The notes: a model not told the origin generated them from the sequence alone. A stretch of 64,000 nucleotides of DNA from Geobacter sp. UBA5735 (GCA_002419385.1 DIFZ01000003.1:1-64000); one strand, 5' to 3'; numbered from the stretch's first letter, positions 26,158-35,246 are shown. Translations and numbers: made by a program.

Positions 26158-26496
26158 TCATTCGGACTTGACGAAATTGAAATACAGAAGAACCGCTCCG
26201 ATGACAATCCCGCTCGCCACAAAGGGGAGTGTCGAGGAAAGACTGAGATCATCGCCTTGCGGCGGGAAGACATAGCGGATCATGACCATGACGGCGATCA
26301 CGGTAAAAAGGCTGAGCAAGACGAATTTGGAGCGCTTGATGACCGCGTAGAAAAAGATGACCAGAAAGGCGCCGATCAGCCATGGATTCTCCATCGCGCT
26401 CTTGATGCTCAGATTCTGCAAAAACGTGATGACATTGTCCGTTTCAAACGGGGTCAGGTGCTCTTTTGTTTTCGAAATCAGTTCCTGTTTGTCCAT
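26158..26496 (-). CDS. Small membrane protein heading the double-cubane operon
   Basis: This is a 112-residue protein with no recognised family. It starts with a charged N-terminal region (MDKQELISKTKEHL) and has three hydrophobic segments near residues 39-53, 56-72 and 88-106. ATG 26496 is preceded by a strong GGAGGAG. The next gene starts six bases after its stop, so it belongs to the same transcription unit. It may anchor the redox proteins at the inner membrane; that is only a guess from context. Confidence 0.65.
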   Translation of the reverse strand: MDKQELISKTKEHLTPFETDNVITFLQNLSIKSAMENPWLIGAFLVIFFYAVIKRSKFVLLSLFTVIAVMVMIRYVFPPQGDDLSLSSTLPFVASGIVIGAVLLYFNFVKSE

Positions 26497-26527
26497 TATT
26501 ATTGACTCCTCCTGCAGAGGATACCCA

Positions 26528-26543
26528 GTTTCCATCCGGAAAC
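26528..26543. repeat. GTTTCCATCCGGAAAC palindrome, copy E
   Basis: This is a perfect 6-4-6 palindrome of the dispersed GTTTCCATCCGGAAA family. Unlike the other copies it lies between divergent genes rather than at a stop codon. Confidence 0.75.
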
Positions 26544-26636
26544 GATTCCCTGTATCAATAGCAAATTTCTGTTTGGAATTAAAGGAGAATATTGCTTGAT
26601 GCCGTTGGCCTGGTCACTTCCTGAGCCCCAAATGCC

Positions 26637-26666
26637 TTGACAAAGTCGCGCCGGGGAAACTATTAT
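26637..26666 (+). promoter_or_regulatory. Sigma-70-type promoter of the murI-metH operon
   Basis: TTGACA (26637-26642) and TATTAT (26661-26666) are separated by 18 bases, about 120 bases upstream of murI. Confidence 0.6.
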
Positions 26667-26784
26667 ATAAAATTCAGCATATTATCAGTCAGTTGAGCAT
26701 GGGGCGCCCATACAGAAAACGAAGTGGGGCGTCTCCGTCATGGGAAGCGGTGTGCCGCATCCCGAGAGGAGGTTTGCACCCGGC

Positions 26785-27609
26785 GTGACCTGGAAGGCTA
26801 TCGGAATATTCGACTCGGGTGTCGGCGGTCTCACCGTCCTGAAGGAAGTTGAAAAGGCCCTTCCGCAGGAAGACACCATTTATCTGGGCGACACGGCCCG
26901 CGTACCCTACGGCACGAAATCTCCGGAAACGGTTACACGGTACTCCACGGAGATTACTTCCTTCCTGGTAAGCCGGGACATCAAGCTGCTGGTCGTGGCC
27001 TGCAATACTGCGTCTGCCTGCGCCCTGGAAACGCTGAAAAAACATTTTTCCATACCCATCGTCGGTGTGATCGAGCCGGGAGCGCGGCGCGCCGCATCGG
27101 TGACCAGAACCGGCAAAGTCGGTGTGATCGGCACTGAGGGAACCATAAGGAGCAGCGCCTATACCAAGGCTATAAAGAGGATTAATCCCGAAATCGAGGT
27201 CGTGACGCGCGCCTGCCCCCTCTTCGTCCCCCTGGCCGAAGAAGGGTGGATCGACAACGAAGTGACGCGCATGGTTGCCGATATCTATCTTGGCGGCCTG
27301 AAAAACCAGGGTGTCGACACGCTTGTGCTCGGCTGCACCCATTATCCCATACTCAAGAAGACAATCGGCGAAAGCATGGGCGAAGGCGTCCAGCTCGTCG
27401 ACTCGGCAGAGGAAACCGCCCGCACCGTTGCGGAGATATTGCGCAACTCGTCACTGTTGCGGCCGGCATCGGAAAAGGGCAACCACCATTATTTCGTCAC
27501 TGATGTCCCGGCCGGATTCATCAAGGTCGGCAACAGGTTTCTCGGCGGGGCACTCGGCGACGTGCACCAGGTATCGCTGGAAAAGGAAGGCACACAGGTG
27601 AAGCCATGA
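26785..27609 (+). CDS. murI: Glutamate racemase
   Basis: This 274-residue enzyme interconverts L- and D-glutamate for peptidoglycan. The catalytic Cys motifs are CNTASA (near residues 73-78) and GCTHYPIL (near 184-191), and the N-terminus is IGIFDSGVGGLTV. I chose the GTG at 26785 because AGGAGG lies 11 bases upstream and the length then fits the family; an ATG at 26740 would add 15 residues. It overlaps the GerMN gene as ATGA. Confidence 0.93.
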   Translation: MTWKAIGIFDSGVGGLTVLKEVEKALPQEDTIYLGDTARVPYGTKSPETVTRYSTEITSFLVSRDIKLLVVACNTASACALETLKKHFSIPIVGVIEPGARRAASVTRTGKVGVIGTEGTIRSSAYTKAIKRINPEIEVVTRACPLFVPLAEEGWIDNEVTRMVADIYLGGLKNQGVDTLVLGCTHYPILKKTIGESMGEGVQLVDSAEETARTVAEILRNSSLLRPASEKGNHHYFVTDVPAGFIKVGNRFLGGALGDVHQVSLEKEGTQVKP

Positions 27610-28190
27610 AGCGGACCGAGGGAAAAGCAAGAGGCGGTGGCAAGGCAGTGCTGCTGGCGGCTTTCGTCGCTGTCGCGCTCGTATTGGGCGCGCTCATGCT
27701 GTTCAAATACCTGGACCGGCATGAACGACCGGCAGCCCCGGCGCAGCCGCAGCCGGCCGGGACCCGTGCCGTATCACTCTATTTCGCGGCCGCCGACACC
27801 GGCGAATACGTCACGGAAACCCGTGAGATCGACTCCTGCGGCGGTGACCTCGCGTTCTGCATCCGTCAGACCCTCGAAGAACTGGCAAACGGACCCTTGG
27901 GAGACCTGGCTCCCACCATACCGCCGACCAGCGCTGTCAGATCCGTCCAGATACAGGATGATACGGCCATTGTCGACATGGGAGCAGGGCTCGTGGACGG
28001 GTTGCCCAAAGGAAGCTCAGCCGAAATGACTGCTGCCTACTCCATCGTCAACACCGTGGTCTACAATTTCCCTGCCGTCAAACAGGTGAAGCTCCTGATC
28101 GAAGGGCATGAAGTCCCCACTCTGGGCGGACACCTGGACCTGCAGAAGCCGCTGGTGCCGGACCTGCAACCCGACGGGAAAGACGGATGA
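27606..28190 (+). CDS. GerMN-domain membrane-anchored protein
   Basis: This 194-residue protein has an N-terminal helix (about residues 14-37), a Pro/Ala-rich linker and a GerMN domain (about residues 55-175) with SLYFAAAD, ELANGP and VVYNFPAVKQVKLLIEG. GerMN domains occur in spore GerM and in proteins next to peptidoglycan enzymes. Its start overlaps the murI stop (ATGA), a pairing that fits a role in cell-wall metabolism. Confidence 0.87.
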   Translation: MKRTEGKARGGGKAVLLAAFVAVALVLGALMLFKYLDRHERPAAPAQPQPAGTRAVSLYFAAADTGEYVTETREIDSCGGDLAFCIRQTLEELANGPLGDLAPTIPPTSAVRSVQIQDDTAIVDMGAGLVDGLPKGSSAEMTAAYSIVNTVVYNFPAVKQVKLLIEGHEVPTLGGHLDLQKPLVPDLQPDGKDG

Positions 28191-28248
28191 CAGCCGCAGC
28201 CGTACCGAGCGCCGGAACAGCACATTTCTCACCACCCGGAGAATACCC

Positions 28249-30672
28249 ATGATGAAAACCCCTTTACGTGACGCGATACTGAACAGAATCCTGGTACTGG
28301 ACGGCGCCAAGGGAACCATGCTGCAGGAACGGGGCCTGAAACCGGGGCAATCGCCCGAGGAGATGAATCTCACCGCTCCCGATGTGGTGCAGGGCGTCCA
28401 CCGTGAATACCGCCAGGCAGGCGCCGACATCATCGTCACCAACACCTTCGGCGGCAACCGGGAAAAGCTTTCCCACTTCGGCCTCGAAGGGCGGATCCGG
28501 GAAATCAACAGCACGGGTGTGGCGCTGGCACGGGCCGCAGCAGGGCCTGACGCCTATGTGGCCGCCTCCATGGGCCCTACCGGCCTGTTCGTCGAACCGT
28601 TGGGCGACATCTCCTTCGACCGCATGTCGGCCGTTTACCGGGAGCAGGCGGAAATCCTCATGGAAGCCGGCGCGGACCTGTTCACGCTCGAGACGTTCCT
28701 GGATATCAAGGAAATCCGTGCCGCCATCATAGCAATCCGGGAATTGTCTGCCACCATCCCGATCATTGCCATGCTCACCTTCGACGACAAGGGCAGAAGC
28801 GTTCTGGGGACCCCTCCGGAAGCGGCTGCCATAACCCTTGAGGCGGTTGGCGCAAACGTTATCGGCTCCAATTGCGGTCTCGGCGTCGAAGGCATCTACG
28901 ACATCCTCACGGCCATGCGCCGGGTCACCGGACTGCCGCTCATAGCACAGGCAAACGCCGGACTGCCCGTTCTGCAAGACGGCAAGACCGTATTCCCGGG
29001 CACACCGGAAGAGATGACCACCTTTCACGACCGCTTCGCGGACCTGGGAGTCCGCATCATCGGCGGTTGCTGCGGCACGACTCCCCGTCACATCAGTGCG
29101 ATCCGCACGGCACTCGCGGGCAGAAACCGCCCCTTCACGTCGTGCGGCCCGGATCGCGGCACAACATTCCTCTCATGCCGTTCGGAATTCACGGCCATCG
29201 GCAGCGATTGCCCGGCCGCGGTAATCGGCGAGCGCATCAATCCCACGGGCAAAAAGGCGTTTGCCGCCGAACTGCGGGAAGGAAAAGTTGCCTACATACG
29301 TCGGGAAGCCCTGGAGCAGACCGAAGCCGGCGCAACGCTGCTGGACGTGAACGTGGGGACGCCGGGAATCGACGAAGCCGCAGCCATGGAAAGGGCCGTG
29401 TTCTGTGTAACCGGAGCGGCAACGGTCCCGCTCGTGCTCGACTCGTCCAATCCGGAAGCTCTTGAACGGGGACTCAAGGCGGCCGACGGCAAAGTGCTGG
29501 TCAATTCCGTTTCGGGCGAGGAGAAGAGCTTCAGCCGCATCCTCCCCCTGGCCAAGAAGTATGGAGCGGCCGTGATAGGGTTGACCCTTGACGAAAACGG
29601 TATCCCGCAGACCGCCGCGGGAAGAGTCGCCGTCGCAGAAAGGATAGCTCACGAGGCGGAAAAAATCGGTATCCCCAAGAGGGACGTCATCATCGATTGC
29701 CTTACCATGACCGTCAGCGCCGAGCAGAAGCAGGCAGTCGAGACACTGCAAGCAATCCGCTCGGTAAAAAGCTCCGTGGGCCTCAACACGGTCCTCGGGG
29801 TCAGCAACATCTCTTTCGGCCTTCCCTGCCGGCAGCTGATGTCCGCAACGTTTTTCGCCATGGCGCTGGAGGCGGGCCTGGACGCAGCCATCATCAACCC
29901 GAAGGAAAAAACGATGATGGATGCCTGGCGGGCAGCCATGGTGCTGCTGCAGAAAGACCTGCGGGCAGCCGCATACGTGGAGGCTTACCGCGAAACCGCA
30001 ACAGCTTCCGTTCCGGAAGCGCCGGTCAATCTTCCTGCCGACGTCAGGGGGCTTTTGGCCCGCTCGGTGATCAACGGGGATCCTGAAGGCGTCATCTCCC
30101 TGGTCAACCAGGCTCTGGAGGAAGGTCTGTCACCCCTCCAGATCAGCAACGAAGGCTTGCTGCCGGGCCTTGAGGAAGTCGGGCGCCGCTTCGAAAGAAA
30201 CCAGTTCTTTCTTCCCCAGGTGATGCAATCCGCCGAGACGATGCAGCGTGCTTTCTCGCGGCTCAAGGAGGAAATGCAGCAGGGCTCCCTTTCCTCCGAG
30301 GGTCGCATCTTGATGGCCACTGTTGAAGGCGACATTCATGACATCGGCAAGAACATTGTCTGCACACTGCTGGAAAATCACGGCTACGAAGTGATCGACC
30401 TCGGCAAGAACGTGCCCGCCGAAAAGATAGTGACCGAAGCGCGGCAACGGAACGTGGATGCGGTTGGTCTCTCCGCATTGATGACCACGACCATGTCCGA
30501 GATGGAACATGTCATCGGCCGGTTGAGGAAAGAAGGCATTAAGACATTCACCATGGTCGGCGGCGCTGTTGTCACCCAGGCCTATGCTGACCAGATCGGC
30601 GCAGATCTGTATGCAAAGGATGCCATGGAAGCCGTGGCCAGGATCAAGAAACTCCTGGGGAAAAGCACCTGA
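28249..30672 (+). CDS. metH: Cobalamin-dependent methionine synthase, short form
   Basis: This is a protein of about 807 residues with a homocysteine-binding domain (1-295; zinc Cys in GSNCG near 205 and GGCCG near 273), a pterin-binding domain (about 325-590) and a B12-binding module (about 600-807) with DIHDIGKN near residue 695. It transfers the methyl group of methyltetrahydrofolate to homocysteine. The C-terminal AdoMet-dependent reactivation domain of E. coli MetH is missing, so a separate reactivation partner is needed. Two ATGs in tandem start the gene; 28249 is the outer one. Confidence 0.95.
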   Translation: MMKTPLRDAILNRILVLDGAKGTMLQERGLKPGQSPEEMNLTAPDVVQGVHREYRQAGADIIVTNTFGGNREKLSHFGLEGRIREINSTGVALARAAAGPDAYVAASMGPTGLFVEPLGDISFDRMSAVYREQAEILMEAGADLFTLETFLDIKEIRAAIIAIRELSATIPIIAMLTFDDKGRSVLGTPPEAAAITLEAVGANVIGSNCGLGVEGIYDILTAMRRVTGLPLIAQANAGLPVLQDGKTVFPGTPEEMTTFHDRFADLGVRIIGGCCGTTPRHISAIRTALAGRNRPFTSCGPDRGTTFLSCRSEFTAIGSDCPAAVIGERINPTGKKAFAAELREGKVAYIRREALEQTEAGATLLDVNVGTPGIDEAAAMERAVFCVTGAATVPLVLDSSNPEALERGLKAADGKVLVNSVSGEEKSFSRILPLAKKYGAAVIGLTLDENGIPQTAAGRVAVAERIAHEAEKIGIPKRDVIIDCLTMTVSAEQKQAVETLQAIRSVKSSVGLNTVLGVSNISFGLPCRQLMSATFFAMALEAGLDAAIINPKEKTMMDAWRAAMVLLQKDLRAAAYVEAYRETATASVPEAPVNLPADVRGLLARSVINGDPEGVISLVNQALEEGLSPLQISNEGLLPGLEEVGRRFERNQFFLPQVMQSAETMQRAFSRLKEEMQQGSLSSEGRILMATVEGDIHDIGKNIVCTLLENHGYEVIDLGKNVPAEKIVTEARQRNVDAVGLSALMTTTMSEMEHVIGRLRKEGIKTFTMVGGAVVTQAYADQIGADLYAKDAMEAVARIKKLLGKST

Positions 30673-30795
30673 CCGGGGTCCCCTTTTCTCCCTTGCATCA
30701 ATCGGTACGCCATGTTATTTTCTGCGTGCAAACAACAGGTTGGCTCGCCGGTCCACGCGAACGGCACTCCATTTCACGAAACAAACGGGTGCATC

Positions 30796-31191
30796 ATGGT
30801 ACAGGGATTCAATCACAACATTCTTTACAAAGGCGTGATTTTTCACATCCAGACCGAAGACAGCGGGGTGAAGAACCCCCATATCATCACGCTCCTCTAC
30901 CGGGACGGGACGATCATCGCGTCGAAGAAGACCGACTATTCCGATATCATCACGGTCGAAATGCTGGAAAAGGTCGTTGAAGACCTCATGAAGGAGCAGC
31001 ACAAGGATATGCTGCGGCGGCTGAAGGCGGGCGAATTCGACAGCCGCGCCTTCGACGCGCCCCCTCCCCCCGCCGAGTCTTCACCGGATCAGCACAGCGC
31101 TGCCGGCAGCTCCCCGGCAGACGGGTCGCCGAAGCATGAGCAGACCCTGGACGAGATGATCCTCGAATACCTCGCATCCGTAAAAGATTGA
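30796..31191 (+). CDS. Conserved protein of unknown function between metH and transketolase
   Basis: This is a 131-residue protein I do not recognise. The N-terminal part (residues 1-75) is ordered-looking: HNILYKGVIFHIQTED, a TLLYRDGTIIASKKT strand pair and a charged helix around EMLEKVVEDLMKEQHKDML. The middle (about 85-115) is a Pro/Ser-rich linker. The C-terminal 15 residues (TLDEMILEYLASVKD) look like a short amphipathic helix or peptide ligand. It overlaps the sequence just before the transketolase start and is probably co-transcribed. Confidence 0.7.
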   Translation: MVQGFNHNILYKGVIFHIQTEDSGVKNPHIITLLYRDGTIIASKKTDYSDIITVEMLEKVVEDLMKEQHKDMLRRLKAGEFDSRAFDAPPPPAESSPDQHSAAGSSPADGSPKHEQTLDEMILEYLASVKD

Positions 31192-31232
31192 GCTTTGGCC
31201 CACCGGTTACAGCACGAAGAAAGGTACAGTCA

Positions 31233-32063
31233 GTGGATAAAGACAGGATTGCATTTCTGGAAGAAAAGGCCCGGGACCTTCGGGTCTCCATCGTGAAGAC
31301 CCTGCACCGATCCCAGTCGGGACACACCGGCGGCTCGCTCTCGGCGATCGACATGGTCACGGCGCTCTACTTCCAGGTCATGCGGCACGATCCGGAGAAC
31401 CCGCTCTGGGAAGGGAGAGACCGCTTCGTCCTCAGCAAGGGCCATGCGGCGCCGGCCCAGTACGTCGCCCTGGCAGAGGCAGGCTATTTCCCCAAAGAAG
31501 ACCTGATGATGCTGCGTCGCCTGGGAAGCCACCTGCAGGGACATCCGGACAGCAAGGGAACGCCGGGGGTAGAAGTCTGCACCGGGTCACTGGGCCAGGG
31601 ACTGTCCATGGCCAACGGCATGGCGCTCGGCTTGCGGTTGAGCGGCAAACCAGCCAGGGTATACGTCCTGCTGGGTGACGGCGAACTGCAGGAGGGCCAG
31701 GTCTGGGAAGCGGCAATGGCCGCGGCACATTACCGGCTGGACAACCTCTGCGCCATGGTCGACGCCAATGCGCTCCAGATCGACGGAGAGGTGGAAAAGG
31801 TCATGAACGTGGGCCCCATCGGGGAAAAATTCCGCGCCTTCGGCTGGAACGTCCTGGAAATCGACGGCCATGACATGGAAGCGATCGTCGCGGCCCTGGA
31901 ATGCGCCGGGAAGGCGAAGGGCAAACCGACGGTCCTCGTGGCACGGACCGTCAAGGGGAAAGGGGTTCCCCGGTTCGAGCACAAGGCGTCCTACCACGGT
32001 GTCGCGCCCAATGACGAGGAATTGAACGAGGCCCTCCTGTGCCTGGGCTGCATCGAAGACTGA
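31233..32063 (+). CDS. Transketolase, N-terminal subunit
   Basis: This 276-residue thiamine-diphosphate-binding subunit has RSQSGHTGGSLSAIDMV near residues 24-40, HGH-like SKGHAAPAQY near 65-75 and GDGELQEGQ near 148-156 (the GDG motif that binds the cofactor with Mg). It is the N-terminal half of a two-gene transketolase, which moves two-carbon units in the non-oxidative pentose phosphate pathway. I chose the GTG at 31233, which puts AAAGG about nine bases upstream; the reading frame is open from 31188. Confidence 0.92.
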   Translation: MDKDRIAFLEEKARDLRVSIVKTLHRSQSGHTGGSLSAIDMVTALYFQVMRHDPENPLWEGRDRFVLSKGHAAPAQYVALAEAGYFPKEDLMMLRRLGSHLQGHPDSKGTPGVEVCTGSLGQGLSMANGMALGLRLSGKPARVYVLLGDGELQEGQVWEAAMAAAHYRLDNLCAMVDANALQIDGEVEKVMNVGPIGEKFRAFGWNVLEIDGHDMEAIVAALECAGKAKGKPTVLVARTVKGKGVPRFEHKASYHGVAPNDEELNEALLCLGCIED

Positions 32064-32082
32064 GAATAAGGAAGGAGAGGGC

Positions 32083-33012
32083 ATGAAGGCAACCAGGGAT
32101 GCCTACGGAGAGACACTGGCCCGACTGGGCGAGGAAAACGGTGACATAGTGGTGCTCGACGCCGACCTGTCGGGGTCGACCAAGACAGCGCTGTTTGCGA
32201 AGAAGTTCCCGGAACGCTTTTTCAACATGGGCATAGCCGAAGCCAACATGGTCGGAACCGCGGCAGGCCTCGCGGCTGTGGGCAAGATTCCTTTTGTCTC
32301 CACTTTCGCCATATTCGCCGCCGGCAGGGCATGGGAGCAGATCCGCCAGTCAGTGGCATATCCCAAGGCAAACGTAAAGATAGTCCCGACCCATGGAGGT
32401 GTGACGGTAGGTGAAGACGGGGGCACTCACCAGTCAGTGGAGGATATTGCCATAATGCGTGCGATACCCAACATGACGGTCATCGTGCCCGCCGACGCAG
32501 AAGAAACGAAGGGCGCGGTCGAGGCGGCAGCAGCATACAAGGGGCCTGTCTACATCAGGCTCGGCCGCAACAAGGTCCCCCGGGTCTTCGACGACGGCCA
32601 TCGCTTCCAGCTGGGAAAAGGATGCGAAGTGGCTCCAGGCACCGACCTGACCTTCGTAACGACGGGGATCATGACCGCGCAGGCCCTGAAGGCAGCTGCA
32701 CTGCTGTCTGCGGAAGGAATCTCGGCGCGCGTGGTGCACATCGGCACCGTGAAACCGCTGGACCAGGAGATCATCCTCAAGTCGGCACGGGAAACCGGGG
32801 CACTCGTGACCGCTGAGGAACATTCCGTCATCGGCGGGCTCAGCTCCGCTGTCTGCGAGCTTCTGGCGGAACGCCAACCGACCCCCCTCATCCGGGTGGG
32901 AATCCGTGACCGGTTCGGCACCTCGGGAAAAGCCGAAGAGCTGCTCAAGTATTTCGGCCTCATGCCCGAGGACCTGGTTGAGGCTGCACGCAGCGTCCTT
33001 GCCAGGAAATAG
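32083..33012 (+). CDS. Transketolase, C-terminal subunit
   Basis: This 309-residue partner carries the pyrimidine-binding domain: DADLSGSTKT, FFNMGIAEANMVGTAAGLA near residues 46-65 and the PTHGGVTVGEDGGTHQS loop near 104-120. A C-terminal transketolase domain follows. It starts 20 bases after the N-terminal subunit with AAGGAGAGG upstream. The two must assemble to form one active enzyme. Confidence 0.93.
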   Translation: MKATRDAYGETLARLGEENGDIVVLDADLSGSTKTALFAKKFPERFFNMGIAEANMVGTAAGLAAVGKIPFVSTFAIFAAGRAWEQIRQSVAYPKANVKIVPTHGGVTVGEDGGTHQSVEDIAIMRAIPNMTVIVPADAEETKGAVEAAAAYKGPVYIRLGRNKVPRVFDDGHRFQLGKGCEVAPGTDLTFVTTGIMTAQALKAAALLSAEGISARVVHIGTVKPLDQEIILKSARETGALVTAEEHSVIGGLSSAVCELLAERQPTPLIRVGIRDRFGTSGKAEELLKYFGLMPEDLVEAARSVLARK

Positions 33013-33015
33013 GAA

Positions 33016-33561
33016 GTGGCGCCCCCGTCACCCGGCAGGCTGCCGGCGCATTTAAACGTCGTTCTGCAGCCGGTCAGATCATCATCCGGCTTCACCTTGG
33101 TGGCAGTGCTGGCACTGGTCGTCATCATGGGCATCATGACGGGAATAACCGCCCAGAGCTGGAGAACCCTCATGATGAGGGAGCGGGAAGAAGAACTCAT
33201 ATTCCGCGGAGCGCAGTACCGGGATGCCATCACCCGCTGGCATGCGCCCCGGGCGGGCCAGCGGCCGGCCCCACCCCTGAACGATCTGAAGGACCTGCTG
33301 CAGGATCCTTCGACGCTGACCAAGATCCGCTACATTCGGCGTCTCTACAAGGACCCGCTGACGGGAGAAGAGTGGGTTCCCATAAAGGATCCCGTTCGGG
33401 GGATCATCGGCGTCGCCAGTTCCAGTGACGCCCCTCCCCTGAAGCAGGCAAATTTCCCCGATGGCCTGGAACACCTGGAAGGGAAAACCAAGTACAGCGA
33501 ATGGCAGTTCACGTACCAGCCTGGTGTCGCGGCAACTCAAAACCAGGCAACACCGAACTAG
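33016..33561 (+). CDS. Type II secretion/type IV pseudopilin-like protein
   Basis: This is a 181-residue protein. A leader of about 25 residues ends SSSG, followed by FTLVAVLALVVIMGIMTG, which is the prepilin cleavage pattern and hydrophobic helix. The usual Glu at mature position 5 is Ala here. The middle reads REREEELIFRGAQYRDAI, as in pseudopilins of this lineage that are found outside gsp operons. It starts with GTG three bases after the transketolase stop. Where it assembles is unknown, as no other pilus gene is near. Confidence 0.78.
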   Translation: MAPPSPGRLPAHLNVVLQPVRSSSGFTLVAVLALVVIMGIMTGITAQSWRTLMMREREEELIFRGAQYRDAITRWHAPRAGQRPAPPLNDLKDLLQDPSTLTKIRYIRRLYKDPLTGEEWVPIKDPVRGIIGVASSSDAPPLKQANFPDGLEHLEGKTKYSEWQFTYQPGVAATQNQATPN

Positions 33562-33594
33562 CAGGCTGTCAGAAGGCATCAGAGAGGGGGTTCC

Positions 33595-34041
33595 ATGTAC
33601 GAAAAAATGTATGATGAGAAGATGCCCGCGACGGGAGAGATACCCTTCGAGCTGCCCGGCTGGATAGCATGCGCTCCCTTTGAAGAGTATCTGGGAATGA
33701 AGATCGAGGAAGCAGCGCACGGCAAAGCCGTACTTTCCATGCCTTTTACGGTGAAACTGGCACAGGGGAAGGGCCTGCTGCACGGCGGCGCCGTCACTGC
33801 GCTGGCGGATACTGCCGTTGCCATGGCCATCAAGAGCGTGCTGCAGGAAGGCACCCACTTCGTAACCATGGAACTTTCCCTGAAATTCCACGCTCCGGTG
33901 CGGAGCGGAGTGGTCAGGGCGGTGGCCACTATCGTGGAACGCGACGAACGGACCATACAGGGAATGGCTGAAGTTTTCGACGACCAGGGCAGCAAGGCCG
34001 CGACCTTCACGTCGGTATTCAGGGTGAAGAAAAGCCTCTGA
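33595..34041 (+). CDS. PaaI-type hotdog-fold acyl-CoA thioesterase
   Basis: This 148-residue protein has the family signature LLHGGAVTALADTAVAMA near residues 62-79 and a C-terminal strand set SLKFHAPVRSGVVRAVATIV. Such enzymes hydrolyse aromatic or short-chain acyl-CoAs. It is the last gene of the plus-strand operon that starts at murI. GAGGGGG precedes its ATG. Confidence 0.88.
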   Translation: MYEKMYDEKMPATGEIPFELPGWIACAPFEEYLGMKIEEAAHGKAVLSMPFTVKLAQGKGLLHGGAVTALADTAVAMAIKSVLQEGTHFVTMELSLKFHAPVRSGVVRAVATIVERDERTIQGMAEVFDDQGSKAATFTSVFRVKKSL

Positions 34042-34092
34042 CCATCACAGCTGTAATGGCATGTGCCGGGAAACCTTCCGCATCAAATCGGG

Positions 34093-34133
34093 CATCCTCG
34101 CCCACCCCTTTCTTCAGGGACACGGTGAGGATG
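34093..34133. terminator. Possible bidirectional hairpin between convergent genes
   Basis: CATCCTC (34093-34099) and GAGGATG (34127-34133) can pair across a 27-base loop. There is no T tract, so termination is uncertain. Confidence 0.35.
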
Positions 34134-34139
34134 GTCATG

Positions 34140-35246
34140 TCAAATCTTCTCCAAAACGTAGTCCCTGGAACCAAGCCCTATCTTCTCGGCATGCCCAAGC
34201 TGGACAGACCAGTCAATAGCAGGATGCACTCCCCTGAATTTGTCACCCCCCGCTTCGAACCCTGACCGCAGGGCAGTTCCCCTGTTGCCCGTTGCGGCAT
34301 TGACAAGGTCGACGCTGGCCTGGTCGACGGCGACCGGGTCGGTGGAGGCGCACAAGCCGATGTCGTTGACGATCGGAGCGTCCGAATGGCCGTAACAATC
34401 GCAGGCAGGTGAAACCTGGGTAATGAAATTCAGAAACAGCGAGGATGCATGTTTCCCCGAAAGTGCGCCAAGGGCATATTCAGCCATCTTCTTCATCACG
34501 GAAGACGATGCCTCGTTCCACTGAACCTTGACTCCCTTGACGGGACATGCAGAGATGCAGCGGCCGCAGCCGACGCAAAGATCCGGAGCAATGTACGCAG
34601 TCCCGTCCCGCATGCTGACCGCCCCGTGCTCGCACGACAGCATGCATAAGCCGCATCCGGTGCACAGATCAGCCTGCACCACGGGAGCCACCGAGGAATG
34701 CTGCTGAAGCTTCCCGGCCCTGCTGGAACAGCCCATTCCCAGATTCTTCAAAGCGCCGCCGAACCCGGTCAGCTCATGCAATTTGAAATGGGACACCGCG
34801 ACCAGCGCATCAGCCTCCGCAATGGCGGACCCTATTTTGGCGGTTTTGAGCAGTTCCCCGTCAAGGGGAATCTCCCTGGCCGATTCTCCCCGCAGCCCGT
34901 CGCACATGATGAGCGGCGCCCCCACGACTTCGGATGCGAAACCATTGGCAACCGCGCAATTAAGGGCTGCTACGGCGTTTTTTCGTTCTCCGGGATAGAG
35001 GGTAGAGGAATCGGTCAGGAACGGCATCCCGCCGCACTTCCTGATTTCTTCTACAATCTTCCTGACGAAAACCGGCCGCACATAGGCATGGCAGCCCTTC
35101 TCCCCGAAATGGATCTTCACCGCCACGAGATCGCCCCGGGAAACGATGGAACTGACGCCACACTTTCCCATCAGCCTGCCGATTTTGTCGAACAGGTTTT
35201 CCGCGGTGGATGTCCGCAAATCGGCAAAGAAAACCTGGCTGGACAT
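34140..35246 (-). CDS. DUF362 protein with two 4Fe-4S clusters
   Basis: This 368-residue protein has an N-terminal DUF362 domain (residues 1-180, VAVKIHFGEKGCHAYVRP). It is followed by a ferredoxin insert with CTGCGLCMLSC (near 195-205) and CVGCGRCISACP (near 222-233). The C-terminus returns to DUF362. Such proteins are thought to pass electrons or handle metal clusters; the substrate is unknown. It is downstream of the MOSC and moaA genes and may belong to the alcohol/aldehyde module, but a 74-base gap precedes it. Confidence 0.85.
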   Translation of the reverse strand: MSSQVFFADLRTSTAENLFDKIGRLMGKCGVSSIVSRGDLVAVKIHFGEKGCHAYVRPVFVRKIVEEIRKCGGMPFLTDSSTLYPGERKNAVAALNCAVANGFASEVVGAPLIMCDGLRGESAREIPLDGELLKTAKIGSAIAEADALVAVSHFKLHELTGFGGALKNLGMGCSSRAGKLQQHSSVAPVVQADLCTGCGLCMLSCEHGAVSMRDGTAYIAPDLCVGCGRCISACPVKGVKVQWNEASSSVMKKMAEYALGALSGKHASSLFLNFITQVSPACDCYGHSDAPIVNDIGLCASTDPVAVDQASVDLVNAATGNRGTALRSGFEAGGDKFRGVHPAIDWSVQLGHAEKIGLGSRDYVLEKI

